A stretch of 64,000 nucleotides of DNA from Arthrobacter sp. NIO-1057. Lineage in GTDB: Bacteria > Actinomycetota > Actinomycetes > Actinomycetales > Micrococcaceae. The notes beneath the pieces were generated by a model. It made no database searches. It worked only from the letters and a program-made list of their open reading frames with translations, and was not told the origin of the DNA. Where the stretch lies: the NCBI RefSeq assembly GCF_900094805.1, contig NZ_FMAT01000004.1, positions 1 through 64,000 of the forward strand, written 5' to 3'. Positions 17,295 to 24,797 of this stretch are shown here, one piece after another (the stretch's first letter is position 1; each line of letters begins with the position of its first letter). The position numbers and the translations under genes are program-made.

Positions 17295-17666
17295 TCAGGA
17301 CCACCCTAAATCGTGCAATTTTTCGTCGTCGATACCGAAGTGATGGGCCACCTCGTGCATGACCGTGATGCCGACTTCGCGAACAACTTCTTCGCTGTTC
17401 CGGCAGGCTCGGAGTGTTGGATTTTTGAAGATCGTAATCCGGTCAGGAAGCGCGCCAGCGCTCCAGTTCAGGTCCCGTTCAGTAAGTGCAACACCCTCGT
17501 ATAACCCTAGAATCTCAAGGTTTTTAGGCTCGCCAGGCTGCGGCGTGTACTCGTCTTCGATGAAAAAAATGACGTTGTCCATCATTGCGAAAAATTCCTG
17601 TGGGATGGCATCGATGGCTTGCTCAACTAGCCGCTCAAACTCGTCGTCGTTCATCTCTAAAAGCAT
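17295..17666 (-). CDS. Zincin-like metallopeptidase family protein (DUF1025 type)
   Basis: The 123-residue protein has an HExxH motif, MHEVAHHFGIDDEKL (about 102-116), with the third ligand likely in the following acidic segment. The rest matches the small zincin_1 family found across actinobacteria, including the VIFFIEDEY and LGLYEGVAL segments. Protease activity is presumed from the motif; no substrate is known. The start is at 17666 (MLLEMNDDEF), with a second Met four codons later. It is transcribed away from the tRNA cluster. Confidence 0.85.
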   Translation of the reverse strand: MLLEMNDDEFERLVEQAIDAIPQEFFAMMDNVIFFIEDEYTPQPGEPKNLEILGLYEGVALTERDLNWSAGALPDRITIFKNPTLRACRNSEEVVREVGITVMHEVAHHFGIDDEKLHDLGWS

Positions 17667-17727
17667 GTTTTCAGCCTAGCTGTGGAGCGTCAGTTTGGGG
17701 TCGGCAAAACGGGCCAAGTGGCCGATT

Positions 17728-17755
17728 TTGCGAAACAAAAAAACCCACGTATAGT
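17728..17755 (+). promoter_or_regulatory. Promoter of the tRNA cluster
   Basis: TTGCGA (17728-17733) and TATAGT (17750-17755) are separated by 16 bases. They lie 44 bases before tRNA-Glu. Confidence 0.55.
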
Positions 17756-17799
17756 TATTGGAGTCCGCTACGGAGACGCAAGAAACCGAAGCGACTTAG

Positions 17800-17872
17800 G
17801 CCCCCATCGTCTAGCGGCCTAGGACACCGCCCTTTCACGGCGGCGGCACGGGTTCGAATCCCGTTGGGGGTA
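17800..17872 (+). tRNA. tRNA-Glu (anticodon TTC)
   Basis: This is a 73-nt cloverleaf. The acceptor GCCCCCA pairs with TGGGGGT, the anticodon loop CTTTCAC reads TTC, and the T-arm is GGGTTCGAATCCC. The 3' CCA is not encoded. The hairpin AACAACTAG/CTAGTTGTT follows immediately. Confidence 0.97.
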
Positions 17873-17929
17873 CAAACAACTAGTTCACTAGTTGTTAGAT
17901 GGAGAAAATCCATTGGCTTGCGAAAGCAA

Positions 17930-18003
17930 GGCCCTGTAGCGCAGTTGGTTAGCGCGCCGCCCTGTCACGGCGGAGGTCGCGGGTTCAAGTCCCGTCAGGG
18001 TCG
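17930..18003 (+). tRNA. tRNA-Asp (anticodon GTC), copy 1
   Basis: This is a 74-nt cloverleaf. The acceptor GGCCCTG pairs with CAGGGTC, and the anticodon loop CTGTCAC reads GTC. It is identical to the second tRNA-Asp at 18186-18259. An AT-rich hairpin (18007-18030) follows. Confidence 0.97.
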
Positions 18004-18052
18004 CTCAATTTACTAATCTATTAGTAAATTTGGTGTCCACTAAGTGGTGCCA

Positions 18053-18125
18053 GGCTCTGTAGCTCAGTTGGTAGAGCGTTCGACTGAAAATCGAAAGGTC
18101 ACCGGATCGACGCCGGTCGGAGCCA
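18053..18125 (+). tRNA. tRNA-Phe (anticodon GAA)
   Basis: This is a 73-nt cloverleaf. The acceptor GGCTCTG pairs with CGGAGCC, and the anticodon loop CTGAAAA reads GAA. The T-loop reads GGATCGACGCC, which has GATCGAC where GTTCGAA is usual. That is a slight departure, but the stem is intact. Confidence 0.96.
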
Positions 18126-18131
18126 CGCAGG

Positions 18132-18153
18132 CCCTCGGTTTACCGAGGGTTTT
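18132..18153 (+). terminator. Hairpin terminator after tRNA-Phe
   Basis: CCCTCGGT pairs with ACCGAGGG over a two-base centre and is followed by TTTT. It lies between tRNA-Phe and the second tRNA-Asp, so it may end transcripts or mark processing. Confidence 0.7.
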
Positions 18154-18185
18154 CCTGTGTGTATTGAAGTTTATTCAAAACACTA

Positions 18186-18259
18186 GGCCCTGTAGCGCAG
18201 TTGGTTAGCGCGCCGCCCTGTCACGGCGGAGGTCGCGGGTTCAAGTCCCGTCAGGGTCG
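18186..18259 (+). tRNA. tRNA-Asp (anticodon GTC), copy 2
   Basis: All 74 nt are identical to copy 1 at 17930-18003. This suggests a recent duplication or gene conversion within the cluster. Confidence 0.97.
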
Positions 18260-18270
18260 CCATTAAACAG

Positions 18271-18292
18271 ATGCTCCGGTTTACCGGAGCAT
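18271..18292 (+). terminator. Terminator of the tRNA cluster
   Basis: The perfect ten-base arms ATGCTCCGGT and ACCGGAGCAT are followed by a T-rich stretch. Confidence 0.75.
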
Positions 18293-18324
18293 TTGCTGTT
18301 TCTGCTGTTAATTACTTCCGCACG

Positions 18325-19179
18325 CTAATTGGCTCGTCCCAAATGGCGCGGGCCCAACCAACGGTTGCTTAATCGGCGATATGCAGCAGCCGCGCCGGTC
18401 ATATCGCCATCATCCAAGGCCTGCAGACCATCTAGAAGGTCACTAGGTGAATCGTCAGGCCAAACAAGTTCGGCCAATAGCCCATAATCCAGTTCAATAA
18501 CTGCACGGCTATCAAAGGACTCAAGCCAACTTCCAAGGCTTCCTAGCTCCTCAAAAAGTTGTGACTGCGGTGCATGCGTCACCAAAGTTTGAACAGCCCA
18601 CGCCAATCGCTCAACGGCCTGGTCGAAACCTATATACATACGCACGGTCTTGAGCTGATCACCGTCATGGATCACTTCGTGCTCATCGTCTTCGCGGAAC
18701 AGGGCAAACCAGCTGAGTGGAATGCCCCAAGAAGAAGTGCGGGTATGCAGATGAGTCAAGTCTCCAGCGAGACGGTCCGGATCAACGCGTTGTGCATTGG
18801 CTTTCCGGGACGCCGGGGGTACTAGAAGGTCGAAGACTTCAGGTCGGATAGCTTCTTCGGCTTGCTCCGCTGCTAACAAGCTGCGGGCCTGCAACTGTCC
18901 GGGGCAATAGCGGGTGTGCTCCGTACCCTGATAATCCAAAGTCTTAATGGAACGGAAGAACTCGGGCTCATTGTGGGGAAACGGATCGGATACGCCACGT
19001 AGTGTGCGCTGCCACAGTCGCTCATTTTCAAAGATATCCCATTGCTGGGCGGTGCGCTGTGGCGTGCGAAGAATGATCGACTGAGCCCAATCTTCAAAGG
19101 TATCCAGCGGTTCATAAACGCGCAGGAATGCCGTGGCCGAGGTGAGCTCGCTGATGGGCCCAGTCAATTTTGTAGTCAT
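18325..19179 (-). CDS. Conserved hypothetical protein, cotranscribed with exonuclease III
   Basis: I recognise no functional family in this 284-residue soluble protein. It is rich in Trp, Leu and acidic residues and has no signal peptide or membrane segment. Visible landmarks are FLRVYEPLDTF (about 19-29), RYCPGQLQARSLLAAEQAEE, HLHTRTSSWGIPLSWFALF (about 152-170) and a C-terminal Arg-rich RRLSNRWLGPRHLGRAN. Similar proteins probably occur in other Micrococcaceae. The ATG lies two bases after the exonuclease III stop, with GGAG upstream, so the two are almost certainly one operon. That coupling is the only functional hint. Confidence 0.8.
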   Translation of the reverse strand: MTTKLTGPISELTSATAFLRVYEPLDTFEDWAQSIILRTPQRTAQQWDIFENERLWQRTLRGVSDPFPHNEPEFFRSIKTLDYQGTEHTRYCPGQLQARSLLAAEQAEEAIRPEVFDLLVPPASRKANAQRVDPDRLAGDLTHLHTRTSSWGIPLSWFALFREDDEHEVIHDGDQLKTVRMYIGFDQAVERLAWAVQTLVTHAPQSQLFEELGSLGSWLESFDSRAVIELDYGLLAELVWPDDSPSDLLDGLQALDDGDMTGAAAAYRRLSNRWLGPRHLGRAN

Positions 19180-19181
19180 AG

Positions 19182-19982
19182 TTAGTCTGAGAGCTCCACG
19201 ATTACCGGTGCGTGATCGCTGGCTCCCTTACCCTTTCGCTCCTCGCGGTCAATACTTGCCGAAGTGACCCGTGCGGTCAGCGCGGGGGAGGTGAGGGAGA
19301 AATCGATACGCATGCCTTCGCCCTTGGGGAAGCGCAGCTGGGTGTAATCCCAGTAGGTATATTGGCCTTCGGTGTAGGGGCGGACCACATCACTGAAGCC
19401 CAAGTCCTCAAAAGCCGTGAACGCAGCACGTTCAGGAGCTGAAACATGCGTGAGCTTATTCTCTATGAAGAAATCGATGTCCCAGACATCTTCATCCTTC
19501 GGGGCAATATTCCAGTCACCCATCAAAGCAATCTGGGCCTCAGGGTTTTCGGCCAGCCATTGCCCGGAGTGTTCCTTGAGCTCATTGAGCCAGTTGAGCT
19601 TGTAGGCCATGTGTTCGTCATCGAGGGCGCGTCCATTGGGAACATATAAGCTCCACACCTGAACCCCTCCGCAGGTTGCGGCAATGGCGCGCGGCTCTTG
19701 AATCGGGTTCTTTCCACCCTTGCCAAATTCGGGCTGTCCGGGGAACGTGCGTTGCACGTTCTCCAGGCCTATGCGAGAGGCAATGGCCACGCCATTCCAC
19801 TGGTTGACGCCAAAGTGGGCGACCTCGTAGTCATTGTTCTCGAACAATTCCCACGGAAAATTCTCGTCTTTGCATTTTGTTTCCTGGATGGCCAGGACAT
19901 CTACGTCGGTGCGTCGCAACCAGTCCTCAACGCGGTCGGCGCGGGCTCGTAGCGAGTTCACATTCCAAGTTGCAATCTTCAC
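19182..19982 (-). CDS. xth: Exodeoxyribonuclease III
   Basis: This 266-residue AP endonuclease/3'-5' exonuclease belongs to the EEP superfamily. It begins MKIATWNVNSLRAR, with the metal-binding Glu in IQETKCKDE and the catalytic GDWNIAPKDEDVWD (about 148-161). The closing SDHAPVIVEL holds the catalytic Asp-His pair. It acts in base-excision repair of abasic sites in the cytoplasm. It is the first gene of a two-gene minus-strand operon, divergent from the 3-hydroxyisobutyryl-CoA hydrolase gene. Confidence 0.95.
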   Translation of the reverse strand: MKIATWNVNSLRARADRVEDWLRRTDVDVLAIQETKCKDENFPWELFENNDYEVAHFGVNQWNGVAIASRIGLENVQRTFPGQPEFGKGGKNPIQEPRAIAATCGGVQVWSLYVPNGRALDDEHMAYKLNWLNELKEHSGQWLAENPEAQIALMGDWNIAPKDEDVWDIDFFIENKLTHVSAPERAAFTAFEDLGFSDVVRPYTEGQYTYWDYTQLRFPKGEGMRIDFSLTSPALTARVTSASIDREERKGKGASDHAPVIVELSD

Positions 19983-20024
19983 AAGTTCAACCTATCAAGT
20001 TTGCTGACTGACGCCACTTCAATT

Positions 20025-20042
20025 TACTTGGAAGTCCGAGTA
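20025..20042. promoter_or_regulatory. Operator-like palindrome upstream of the hydrolase gene
   Basis: The 18-base imperfect palindrome TACTTGGAAGTCCGAGTA lies 43 bases before the 3-hydroxyisobutyryl-CoA hydrolase start. Its reverse complement shares 13 of 18 positions with the site at 22569-22586, beside the MarR gene. It is a likely MarR-family binding site. Confidence 0.6.
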
Positions 20043-20085
20043 TATTCGTGTTCTAGAAGGTGACGCTAATCACTACTAGGAGGCA

Positions 20086-21141
20086 ATGTTGCCTGAAATC
20101 CTGACCGAACGTCGCGGCCAGCTGGGTCTGATCACGCTAAACCGACCTCGGGCACTCAATGCCCTCAATACCGACATGTGCCAGATATTTCTTGAGACCT
20201 TGCTCAGTTGGCGTGAGGATCCTGAAATTTCCCAGGTAGCAGTACAGGGAGCGGGGGAACGTGGGTTGTGCGCCGGTGGCGACATCGTTGCCATATACCA
20301 GGACATTAGAGAACGTACCGGTTCCTCTGAAGAATTCTGGCGTATTGAGTACCAGCTCAACGCCCTCATCAGTGAGTATCCCAAACCGTACATCGCATTA
20401 ATGGACGGCATTGTCTTGGGCGGTGGAATAGGCATCTCTGCGCATGGAAGCCATCGCATCGTTACTGAAACCAGTCGATGCGGAATGCCAGAAGTTGGGA
20501 TCGGATTTTTCCCTGATGTCGGAGGCACTCACCTATTAGCGAAGGCGCCACGTGCTGCTGGCCGCTTGGCAGCGCTGACCGGAACCACATTTGGTGCAGC
20601 CGATGCCATTCTTCTGGGATTGGCCGATACATATGTGCCGCAGCAGAAACTCGCACAATTGCTCGACGAACTGGAGCACGAACCGGCCCAGAGCGTCATC
20701 GACCGGTATGCGGAAGATCCTGAACAGGGTTTCTTACATGAGCCATGGGTGCAGGTCTTTGACGAGGAGAATCTGCGCACCGTACTCCTGACCCTGCAAA
20801 GTAGCGATGTTCCGCAGGCTCAAGAGATGGTCCAGACGCTACGCACCGTGTGCCCCAGCTCAGTATGGCTGACGGACGAGCTTATTCGACTCGCAGGTGA
20901 TGACCTGCGCAAGGATTTGCAACGTGAATTCCGAGCAGCCTTGCACCGATTAAATGACCCTGACTTTGCTGAAGGCATCAGGGCAGCAGTGATTGATAAA
21001 GACCGGACACCTCACTGGGTAGATGTCATACCCGGATTGAGCCATGAACAAAGAACCCAGCGACATCTTGGTCCACTTCCCGGTGCCGAATTGAATTACG
21101 CCCTGCTAGGTGCGGGCCTCGAAGAAAAGAGTCAACTATGA
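20086..21141 (+). CDS. 3-hydroxyisobutyryl-CoA hydrolase (enoyl-CoA hydratase/isomerase family)
   Basis: The 351-residue crotonase-fold protein is of the length typical for HIBCH. The oxyanion-hole segment is GAGERGLCAGGDIVAIY (about 50-66), and MDGIVLGGGIGISAHGSHRI is the second. The catalytic Glu lies in CGMPEVGIGFFPDVGG (about 131-146), diagnostic of the HIBCH branch. It hydrolyses 3-hydroxyisobutyryl-CoA in valine breakdown. The AGGAGG ribosome site is strong. It overlaps the next dehydrogenase gene in ATGA. Confidence 0.92.
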   Translation: MLPEILTERRGQLGLITLNRPRALNALNTDMCQIFLETLLSWREDPEISQVAVQGAGERGLCAGGDIVAIYQDIRERTGSSEEFWRIEYQLNALISEYPKPYIALMDGIVLGGGIGISAHGSHRIVTETSRCGMPEVGIGFFPDVGGTHLLAKAPRAAGRLAALTGTTFGAADAILLGLADTYVPQQKLAQLLDELEHEPAQSVIDRYAEDPEQGFLHEPWVQVFDEENLRTVLLTLQSSDVPQAQEMVQTLRTVCPSSVWLTDELIRLAGDDLRKDLQREFRAALHRLNDPDFAEGIRAAVIDKDRTPHWVDVIPGLSHEQRTQRHLGPLPGAELNYALLGAGLEEKSQL

Positions 21142-22034
21142 GTGACAAGCCAGTCATCGGCTTTTTGGGCCTGGGACATATGGGTCTGCCCATGGCCATC
21201 AATCTGCATCGTGCCGGCTATAAGTTGAAGGGATTCGATGTGGTCCCCGCTGCCGTTCAAGCTGCGCAAGAAGCAGGGATTGAGACGGTGGATACCCAAG
21301 AGGACGCCGCGGTTGACGTAGATGTAGTTCTGACGATGTTCCCCTCCGGAAAACACGTCCTTGAGGCGTATGAGAAGCATCTTTTGCAAAGCGCCAAGCC
21401 CAATACGCTTTTTCTTGAATGTTCCACCATCGATGTCGCCCAAGCTAGGCAGGCCGCCGAACTTGCGGTGGCCGCCGGTCATCGCAGCGCCGATGCACCG
21501 GTATCTGGTGGTGTCGTCGGCGCAGAAGCTGGAAGCTTGACCTTCATGCTCGGCGCACAAGATGAAGATCTGGCGGAGATTACTGCACTACTTGAGCACA
21601 TGGGAAAGAGAATCGTGCACTGCGGTGGTTATGGCGCGGGGCAGGCCGCCAAGGTCTGCAACAACATGTTGTTGGGGATTTCGATGATCGGTGCCGCCGA
21701 AGCCTTTGTGCTCGGAGAGCGCTTAGGACTGGAGCACCAGGCCCTCTATGATGTGATTTCTTCAGCCTCGGGGCAATGCTGGGCGGTGACTACTAACTGC
21801 CCAGTACCTGGTCCGGTGCCCACCTCGCCGGCTAACCGCGAATATCAGCCAGGGTTTGCTGCTGCGTTGATGGCCAAGGATTTAGGTTTGGCAACCAGCG
21901 CGCTGGAGCACACTACTACGGATGCTCAGCTTGGAGCATTGGCTGCGAGCCTGTATCGAAAGTTCAGTGATGAAGGCAATGCGGGCACGGACTTTTCGGG
22001 GATCATTAATGCCATTCGAGAGGGTATGTTATAG
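21138..22034 (+). CDS. mmsB: 3-hydroxyisobutyrate dehydrogenase
   Basis: This 298-residue NAD-dependent beta-hydroxyacid dehydrogenase begins with the dinucleotide-binding GFLGLGHMGLPMA. It has the substrate motif DAPVSGGVVGAEAGSLTFM (about 117-135) and catalytic Lys in GAGQAAKVCNNMLLG (about 168-182). It converts 3-hydroxyisobutyrate to methylmalonate semialdehyde, the step after the upstream hydrolase. It is translationally coupled to that gene and its 3' end overlaps the convergent MarR gene by six bases. Confidence 0.94.
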   Translation: MSDKPVIGFLGLGHMGLPMAINLHRAGYKLKGFDVVPAAVQAAQEAGIETVDTQEDAAVDVDVVLTMFPSGKHVLEAYEKHLLQSAKPNTLFLECSTIDVAQARQAAELAVAAGHRSADAPVSGGVVGAEAGSLTFMLGAQDEDLAEITALLEHMGKRIVHCGGYGAGQAAKVCNNMLLGISMIGAAEAFVLGERLGLEHQALYDVISSASGQCWAVTTNCPVPGPVPTSPANREYQPGFAAALMAKDLGLATSALEHTTTDAQLGALAASLYRKFSDEGNAGTDFSGIINAIREGML

Positions 22035-22532
22035 AAAATCTCCCGAAGCTTTTCGGAAACGCGCAAGAATCTCGAAGAGCTCGGTGGCGTCATGTCCAGA
22101 GAGGTTGCTCTGGGCAAAGAGGTGTTCGTTGAGGTCGTCGCGAGCTAGATCGAGGACTTTTTGGCCCTCAATGGTGAGCTCTAACAAGCGGGTTCGGCCA
22201 TCGGTAGGGTGCGCAACGCGGCGCACCAAACCGGTGGATTCCAAGCGGTCAACGGAGTTGGTCAGGCTGGTGGCGTGCACCTGAAGCAAATCACTGGCCT
22301 GGCTCATGGGCAGGGAGCCTCGCTTGGAGAAGCCCAAGAGGGCAAGGACCTCAAATCGGGCAAAGGTTAGGCCATGCGGCTTAAGGATGGCGTCGGCCCG
22401 TTGCAAAAAGATCGAAGCGGTACGCATTACCGCGGTGATAGCCGCCATGGAATCAGCTTGAGCTGTCCATCCATGCGAAATCCACTGTTCCCGGGCCTGT
22501 GCAATCGGGTCGCGTGGCAATGGTGAAGTCAT
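22029..22532 (-). CDS. MarR-family transcriptional regulator (valine-catabolism locus)
   Basis: The 167-residue winged-helix protein has the MarR layout: FARFEVLALLGFSKRGSLPM (about 65-84), the recognition helix in SQASDLLQVHATSLTNSVDRLES, and the wing RRVAHPTDGRTRLLELT. It is convergent with the dehydrogenase and divergent from the acyl-CoA dehydrogenase, placing it in the middle of the locus. Operator-like sites beside its promoter and upstream of the hydrolase gene share a motif, so it probably controls both sets. The ligand may be an acyl-CoA; that is inference. Confidence 0.92.
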   Translation of the reverse strand: MTSPLPRDPIAQAREQWISHGWTAQADSMAAITAVMRTASIFLQRADAILKPHGLTFARFEVLALLGFSKRGSLPMSQASDLLQVHATSLTNSVDRLESTGLVRRVAHPTDGRTRLLELTIEGQKVLDLARDDLNEHLFAQSNLSGHDATELFEILARFRKASGDFL

Positions 22533-22556
22533 TTATATACCCCCATAAAAAGATCT

Positions 22557-22586
22557 AGTCCAACAATATACTTGGACTTCCTAAGG
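22557..22586. promoter_or_regulatory. Operator between the MarR and acyl-CoA dehydrogenase genes
   Basis: The inverted repeat AGTCCAA (22557-22563) and TTGGACT (22572-22578) has an eight-base spacer. The right side, TACTTGGACTTCC, repeats the motif found upstream of the hydrolase gene at 20025-20042. Confidence 0.65.
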
Positions 22587-22604
22587 TTTGGAAGGAGAAC
22601 CCCA

Positions 22605-23747
22605 ATGGACTTATTAGGAGTGACACAACAGCTGAGCGATCGCGAACATGAACGCCTGCTGGAAGTGCGAGAACTAGTGCAAAACAAGATCCGTAAAGAG
22701 TCCATCGAATACTGGAATCGCGAAGAGTTTCCAGCTCAGCTGGTGAAGCTACTTGCCCAGCAAGGGTTGGCAGGACTCCAGTTAGAGTCGTGTTCGCATC
22801 TTTTGCGAGGCCTTATACACGCGGAAATCGCCCGTGCGGACATTTCACTATCTTCGGTGGTGGGCATCCACAATGAGCTGGTGGTCGGAATGCTCGATGA
22901 GCTCGGTTCCGAAGAGCAACGCGCTCAATGGTTGCCCAAGCTCACGGCTTTTGAGGCCTTTGGTGCATTTGCCCTGACTGAACCCGAGCACGGCTCGGAT
23001 ATCGCCGGGGGAGTCCAATGCTCAGTTAAGCGTGACGGTGACGAATATGTCATTAGTGGCGCCAAGCGATGGATTGGCATGGGAACCTTCAGCGACTTCA
23101 CCCTACTGTGGGCCAAGGATGCAGAAAGTGGTGAACTCGGAGCCTATCTCGTGGAATCCGATCGTCCCGGATATTGCGCAACGAAGATTGAACACAAGAT
23201 CGGTTTGCGAATCATGCAAAATGCGGACATCACCTTTGATCAGGTGCGTATCCCACTGGCCAATAAGCTTCCTGGTGCTTCATGTTTTTCTTCCGCTAAC
23301 GGGCTGTTGATGCAATCCCGGGCGTGGGTCGGGTGGCAGGCGGTGGGTGCGATGATGGCAACTTTTGATATTTGCAAGGCCTATGCCCTTGAGCGGCAGC
23401 AGTTCGGCCAGCCCATTGCTTCCTTCCAGCTGATTCAGCAGTCGTTAGCGCAGATCGCAGGAAACCTCACTCTCTGTCTATCCATGATGAGTGATATCGC
23501 GCGTAAGCAAGAGCGTGGGGACTTGCAGATGGTTGATGCGGCCATGGCTAAGTCCACCGCAACGCGGCTTGCGCGAGAATCTGCGTCGTTGGGTAGGGCA
23601 TTGATGGGTGGCAATGGTGTGGTGAGTGATTTTGAAATGGGGAAGGTGTTCTGTGATGTCGAAATCCTGCATACCTATGAGGGCACCTATGAAATCAACT
23701 CGCTCATTGTGGGCAGAGCGCTGACGGGAGTGAGCGCTTTTGTCTAG
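22605..23747 (+). CDS. Acyl-CoA dehydrogenase
   Basis: The 380-residue FAD-dependent dehydrogenase has ALTEPEHGSDIAGG (about 125-138) and GAKRWIGMGTFSDFTLLWA as flavin/substrate loops. The C-terminal YEGTYEINSLIVGRALTG places the catalytic Glu as in the glutaryl-CoA/isobutyryl-CoA groups. Beside HIBCH and HIBADH genes it could be the isobutyryl-CoA dehydrogenase of the valine pathway, but the C-terminal motif is closest to glutaryl-CoA dehydrogenases. ATG 22605 follows AAGGAG; the frame from 22572 runs through the operator and is rejected. Confidence 0.9.
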   Translation: MDLLGVTQQLSDREHERLLEVRELVQNKIRKESIEYWNREEFPAQLVKLLAQQGLAGLQLESCSHLLRGLIHAEIARADISLSSVVGIHNELVVGMLDELGSEEQRAQWLPKLTAFEAFGAFALTEPEHGSDIAGGVQCSVKRDGDEYVISGAKRWIGMGTFSDFTLLWAKDAESGELGAYLVESDRPGYCATKIEHKIGLRIMQNADITFDQVRIPLANKLPGASCFSSANGLLMQSRAWVGWQAVGAMMATFDICKAYALERQQFGQPIASFQLIQQSLAQIAGNLTLCLSMMSDIARKQERGDLQMVDAAMAKSTATRLARESASLGRALMGGNGVVSDFEMGKVFCDVEILHTYEGTYEINSLIVGRALTGVSAFV

Positions 23748-23780
23748 ACAGCGGAGATCCGGAGAGCAAATAAAAAATTT

Positions 23781-23817
23781 CTAACAAGTACTTTCCAATC
23801 TGGAAAGTACTTGTTAG
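23781..23817. promoter_or_regulatory. Perfect 17-bp inverted repeat embedding a promoter
   Basis: CTAACAAGTACTTTCCA (23781-23797), three bases, then its exact complement (23801-23817). A promoter TTTCCA (23792-23797)/TAGGGT (23815-23820) with a 17-base spacer lies almost wholly inside. It sits 41 bases before a three-gene membrane/winged-helix operon, which fits autoregulation. As RNA it would also form a very strong hairpin and could end the acyl-CoA dehydrogenase transcript. Confidence 0.7.
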
Positions 23818-23857
23818 GGTTGAGGTGTTCAAAGGTTCACAGCAAAGGAGAAAGACC

Positions 23858-24061
23858 ATGAAGGCAACGTTCAACACCTGGTACATCGCATCGATCATCT
23901 TGGGTGGAGTCGCATTTTTTGCTCTCGCCCTGAGCGTGTACTTCACCGGACAAACAATTCTGCTCTACGTCGGCCTGGGAGTGTTCCTGGCCGTCACCAT
24001 GACCATGACCAGCATCATGGCGCAAGGCCAGCGCAAGTCAATCAAGGGTGAAATCAAATGA
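23858..24061 (+). CDS. Small two-helix membrane protein, operon gene 1
   Basis: This 67-residue protein of unknown family has two hydrophobic segments (about 8-28 and 32-53) and a basic cytosolic tail ending QGQRKSIKGEIK. AAAGGAG precedes ATG 23858. It starts a three-gene operon (membrane protein, membrane protein, winged helix) linked by ATGA overlaps. A regulator as the last gene and a palindromic promoter in front suggest a self-controlled envelope or stress module. No function can be assigned. Confidence 0.75.
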   Translation: MKATFNTWYIASIILGGVAFFALALSVYFTGQTILLYVGLGVFLAVTMTMTSIMAQGQRKSIKGEIK

Positions 24062-24498
24062 ACTCGGAAAAGGAGCTGAATCCCGCGGAGCAGCTAGCGG
24101 CGCTGGGCAAAGCCCAGCAAGCCATGGATCAGGCCTCCGGATACGGGGCAAAGTTGATGGGGATCTATTGCATCGTGCTCGGTCTTCTTATCGGAGGGCT
24201 TGCAGCTCTCTTGCAGATCTACCGTCCTGATGAGAACGTCGCTGGGTTCACCGTTATCATTTCCCTGTTCGCCGTAGCTGTTCTAGCAATGTCGCTGGCC
24301 TACGGAAAGCTGTATCGTTCGCTTCCGCGGGGATTCTCAAAAATGTACCTGCGAGGTTTTGTGGCCAGCATGGTGCTCTACGCGGTAGCCCTGGCAATAA
24401 TGAGCGCAGGACCGTTTGCGTGGCCCATCGTGCTGCTCATCGGTGTTGTCGTCGCCGCACCATTGTGCGTGACCGGAATTGCGATGGTACGGAAATGA
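24058..24498 (+). CDS. Four-helix membrane protein, operon gene 2
   Basis: This 146-residue protein has a soluble N-terminus of about 35 residues (KELNPAEQLAALGKAQQAMD, a short amphipathic helix) and four hydrophobic segments (about 36-60, 68-88, 100-122, 122-143). I know similar small proteins only as conserved hypothetical membrane proteins that precede winged-helix regulators. Both ends overlap neighbours in ATGA, so the three proteins are made together. Confidence 0.78.
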   Translation: MNSEKELNPAEQLAALGKAQQAMDQASGYGAKLMGIYCIVLGLLIGGLAALLQIYRPDENVAGFTVIISLFAVAVLAMSLAYGKLYRSLPRGFSKMYLRGFVASMVLYAVALAIMSAGPFAWPIVLLIGVVVAAPLCVTGIAMVRK

Positions 24499-24794
24499 TT
24501 GCTCATGCCCGCGACCGGCTCAACGATGACTTTTCGAACCCGCTCAGACTTTCAATCATGGGATCTCTTCAAGCCGTAGATGAAGCTGATTTTAAATCAC
24601 TCAAGGAAGCCCTTGGTGCGTCAGACTCGGTACTTTCACGACATCTGAGCGCGCTGGAGGCCGGAGGCTATGTCCAGATCAAAAAAGGGTACGTAGGCAA
24701 AAGACCTCGTACCTGGGCAAAGCTTACTTCGACCGGGCACAAGGCCTTTGCACAACATGTTCAAGCGTTGAAAGAAATCACTGGCTTGATGTAA
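24495..24794 (+). CDS. Winged-helix transcriptional regulator, operon gene 3
   Basis: This 99-residue single-domain regulator has the HTH_34/ArsR-like layout. NPLRLSIMGSLQAVDEADF is followed by LKEALGASDSVLSRHLSALE, the recognition helix (about 32-51), and a wing KKGYVGKRPRTWAKLTSTG. Family members regulate their own operon with partner membrane proteins. The likely target is the palindrome at 23781-23817. ATG 24495 overlaps the upstream stop; the longer frame from 24420 is the shadow of that gene. Confidence 0.88.
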   Translation: MIAHARDRLNDDFSNPLRLSIMGSLQAVDEADFKSLKEALGASDSVLSRHLSALEAGGYVQIKKGYVGKRPRTWAKLTSTGHKAFAQHVQALKEITGLM

Positions 24795-24797
24795 CTT

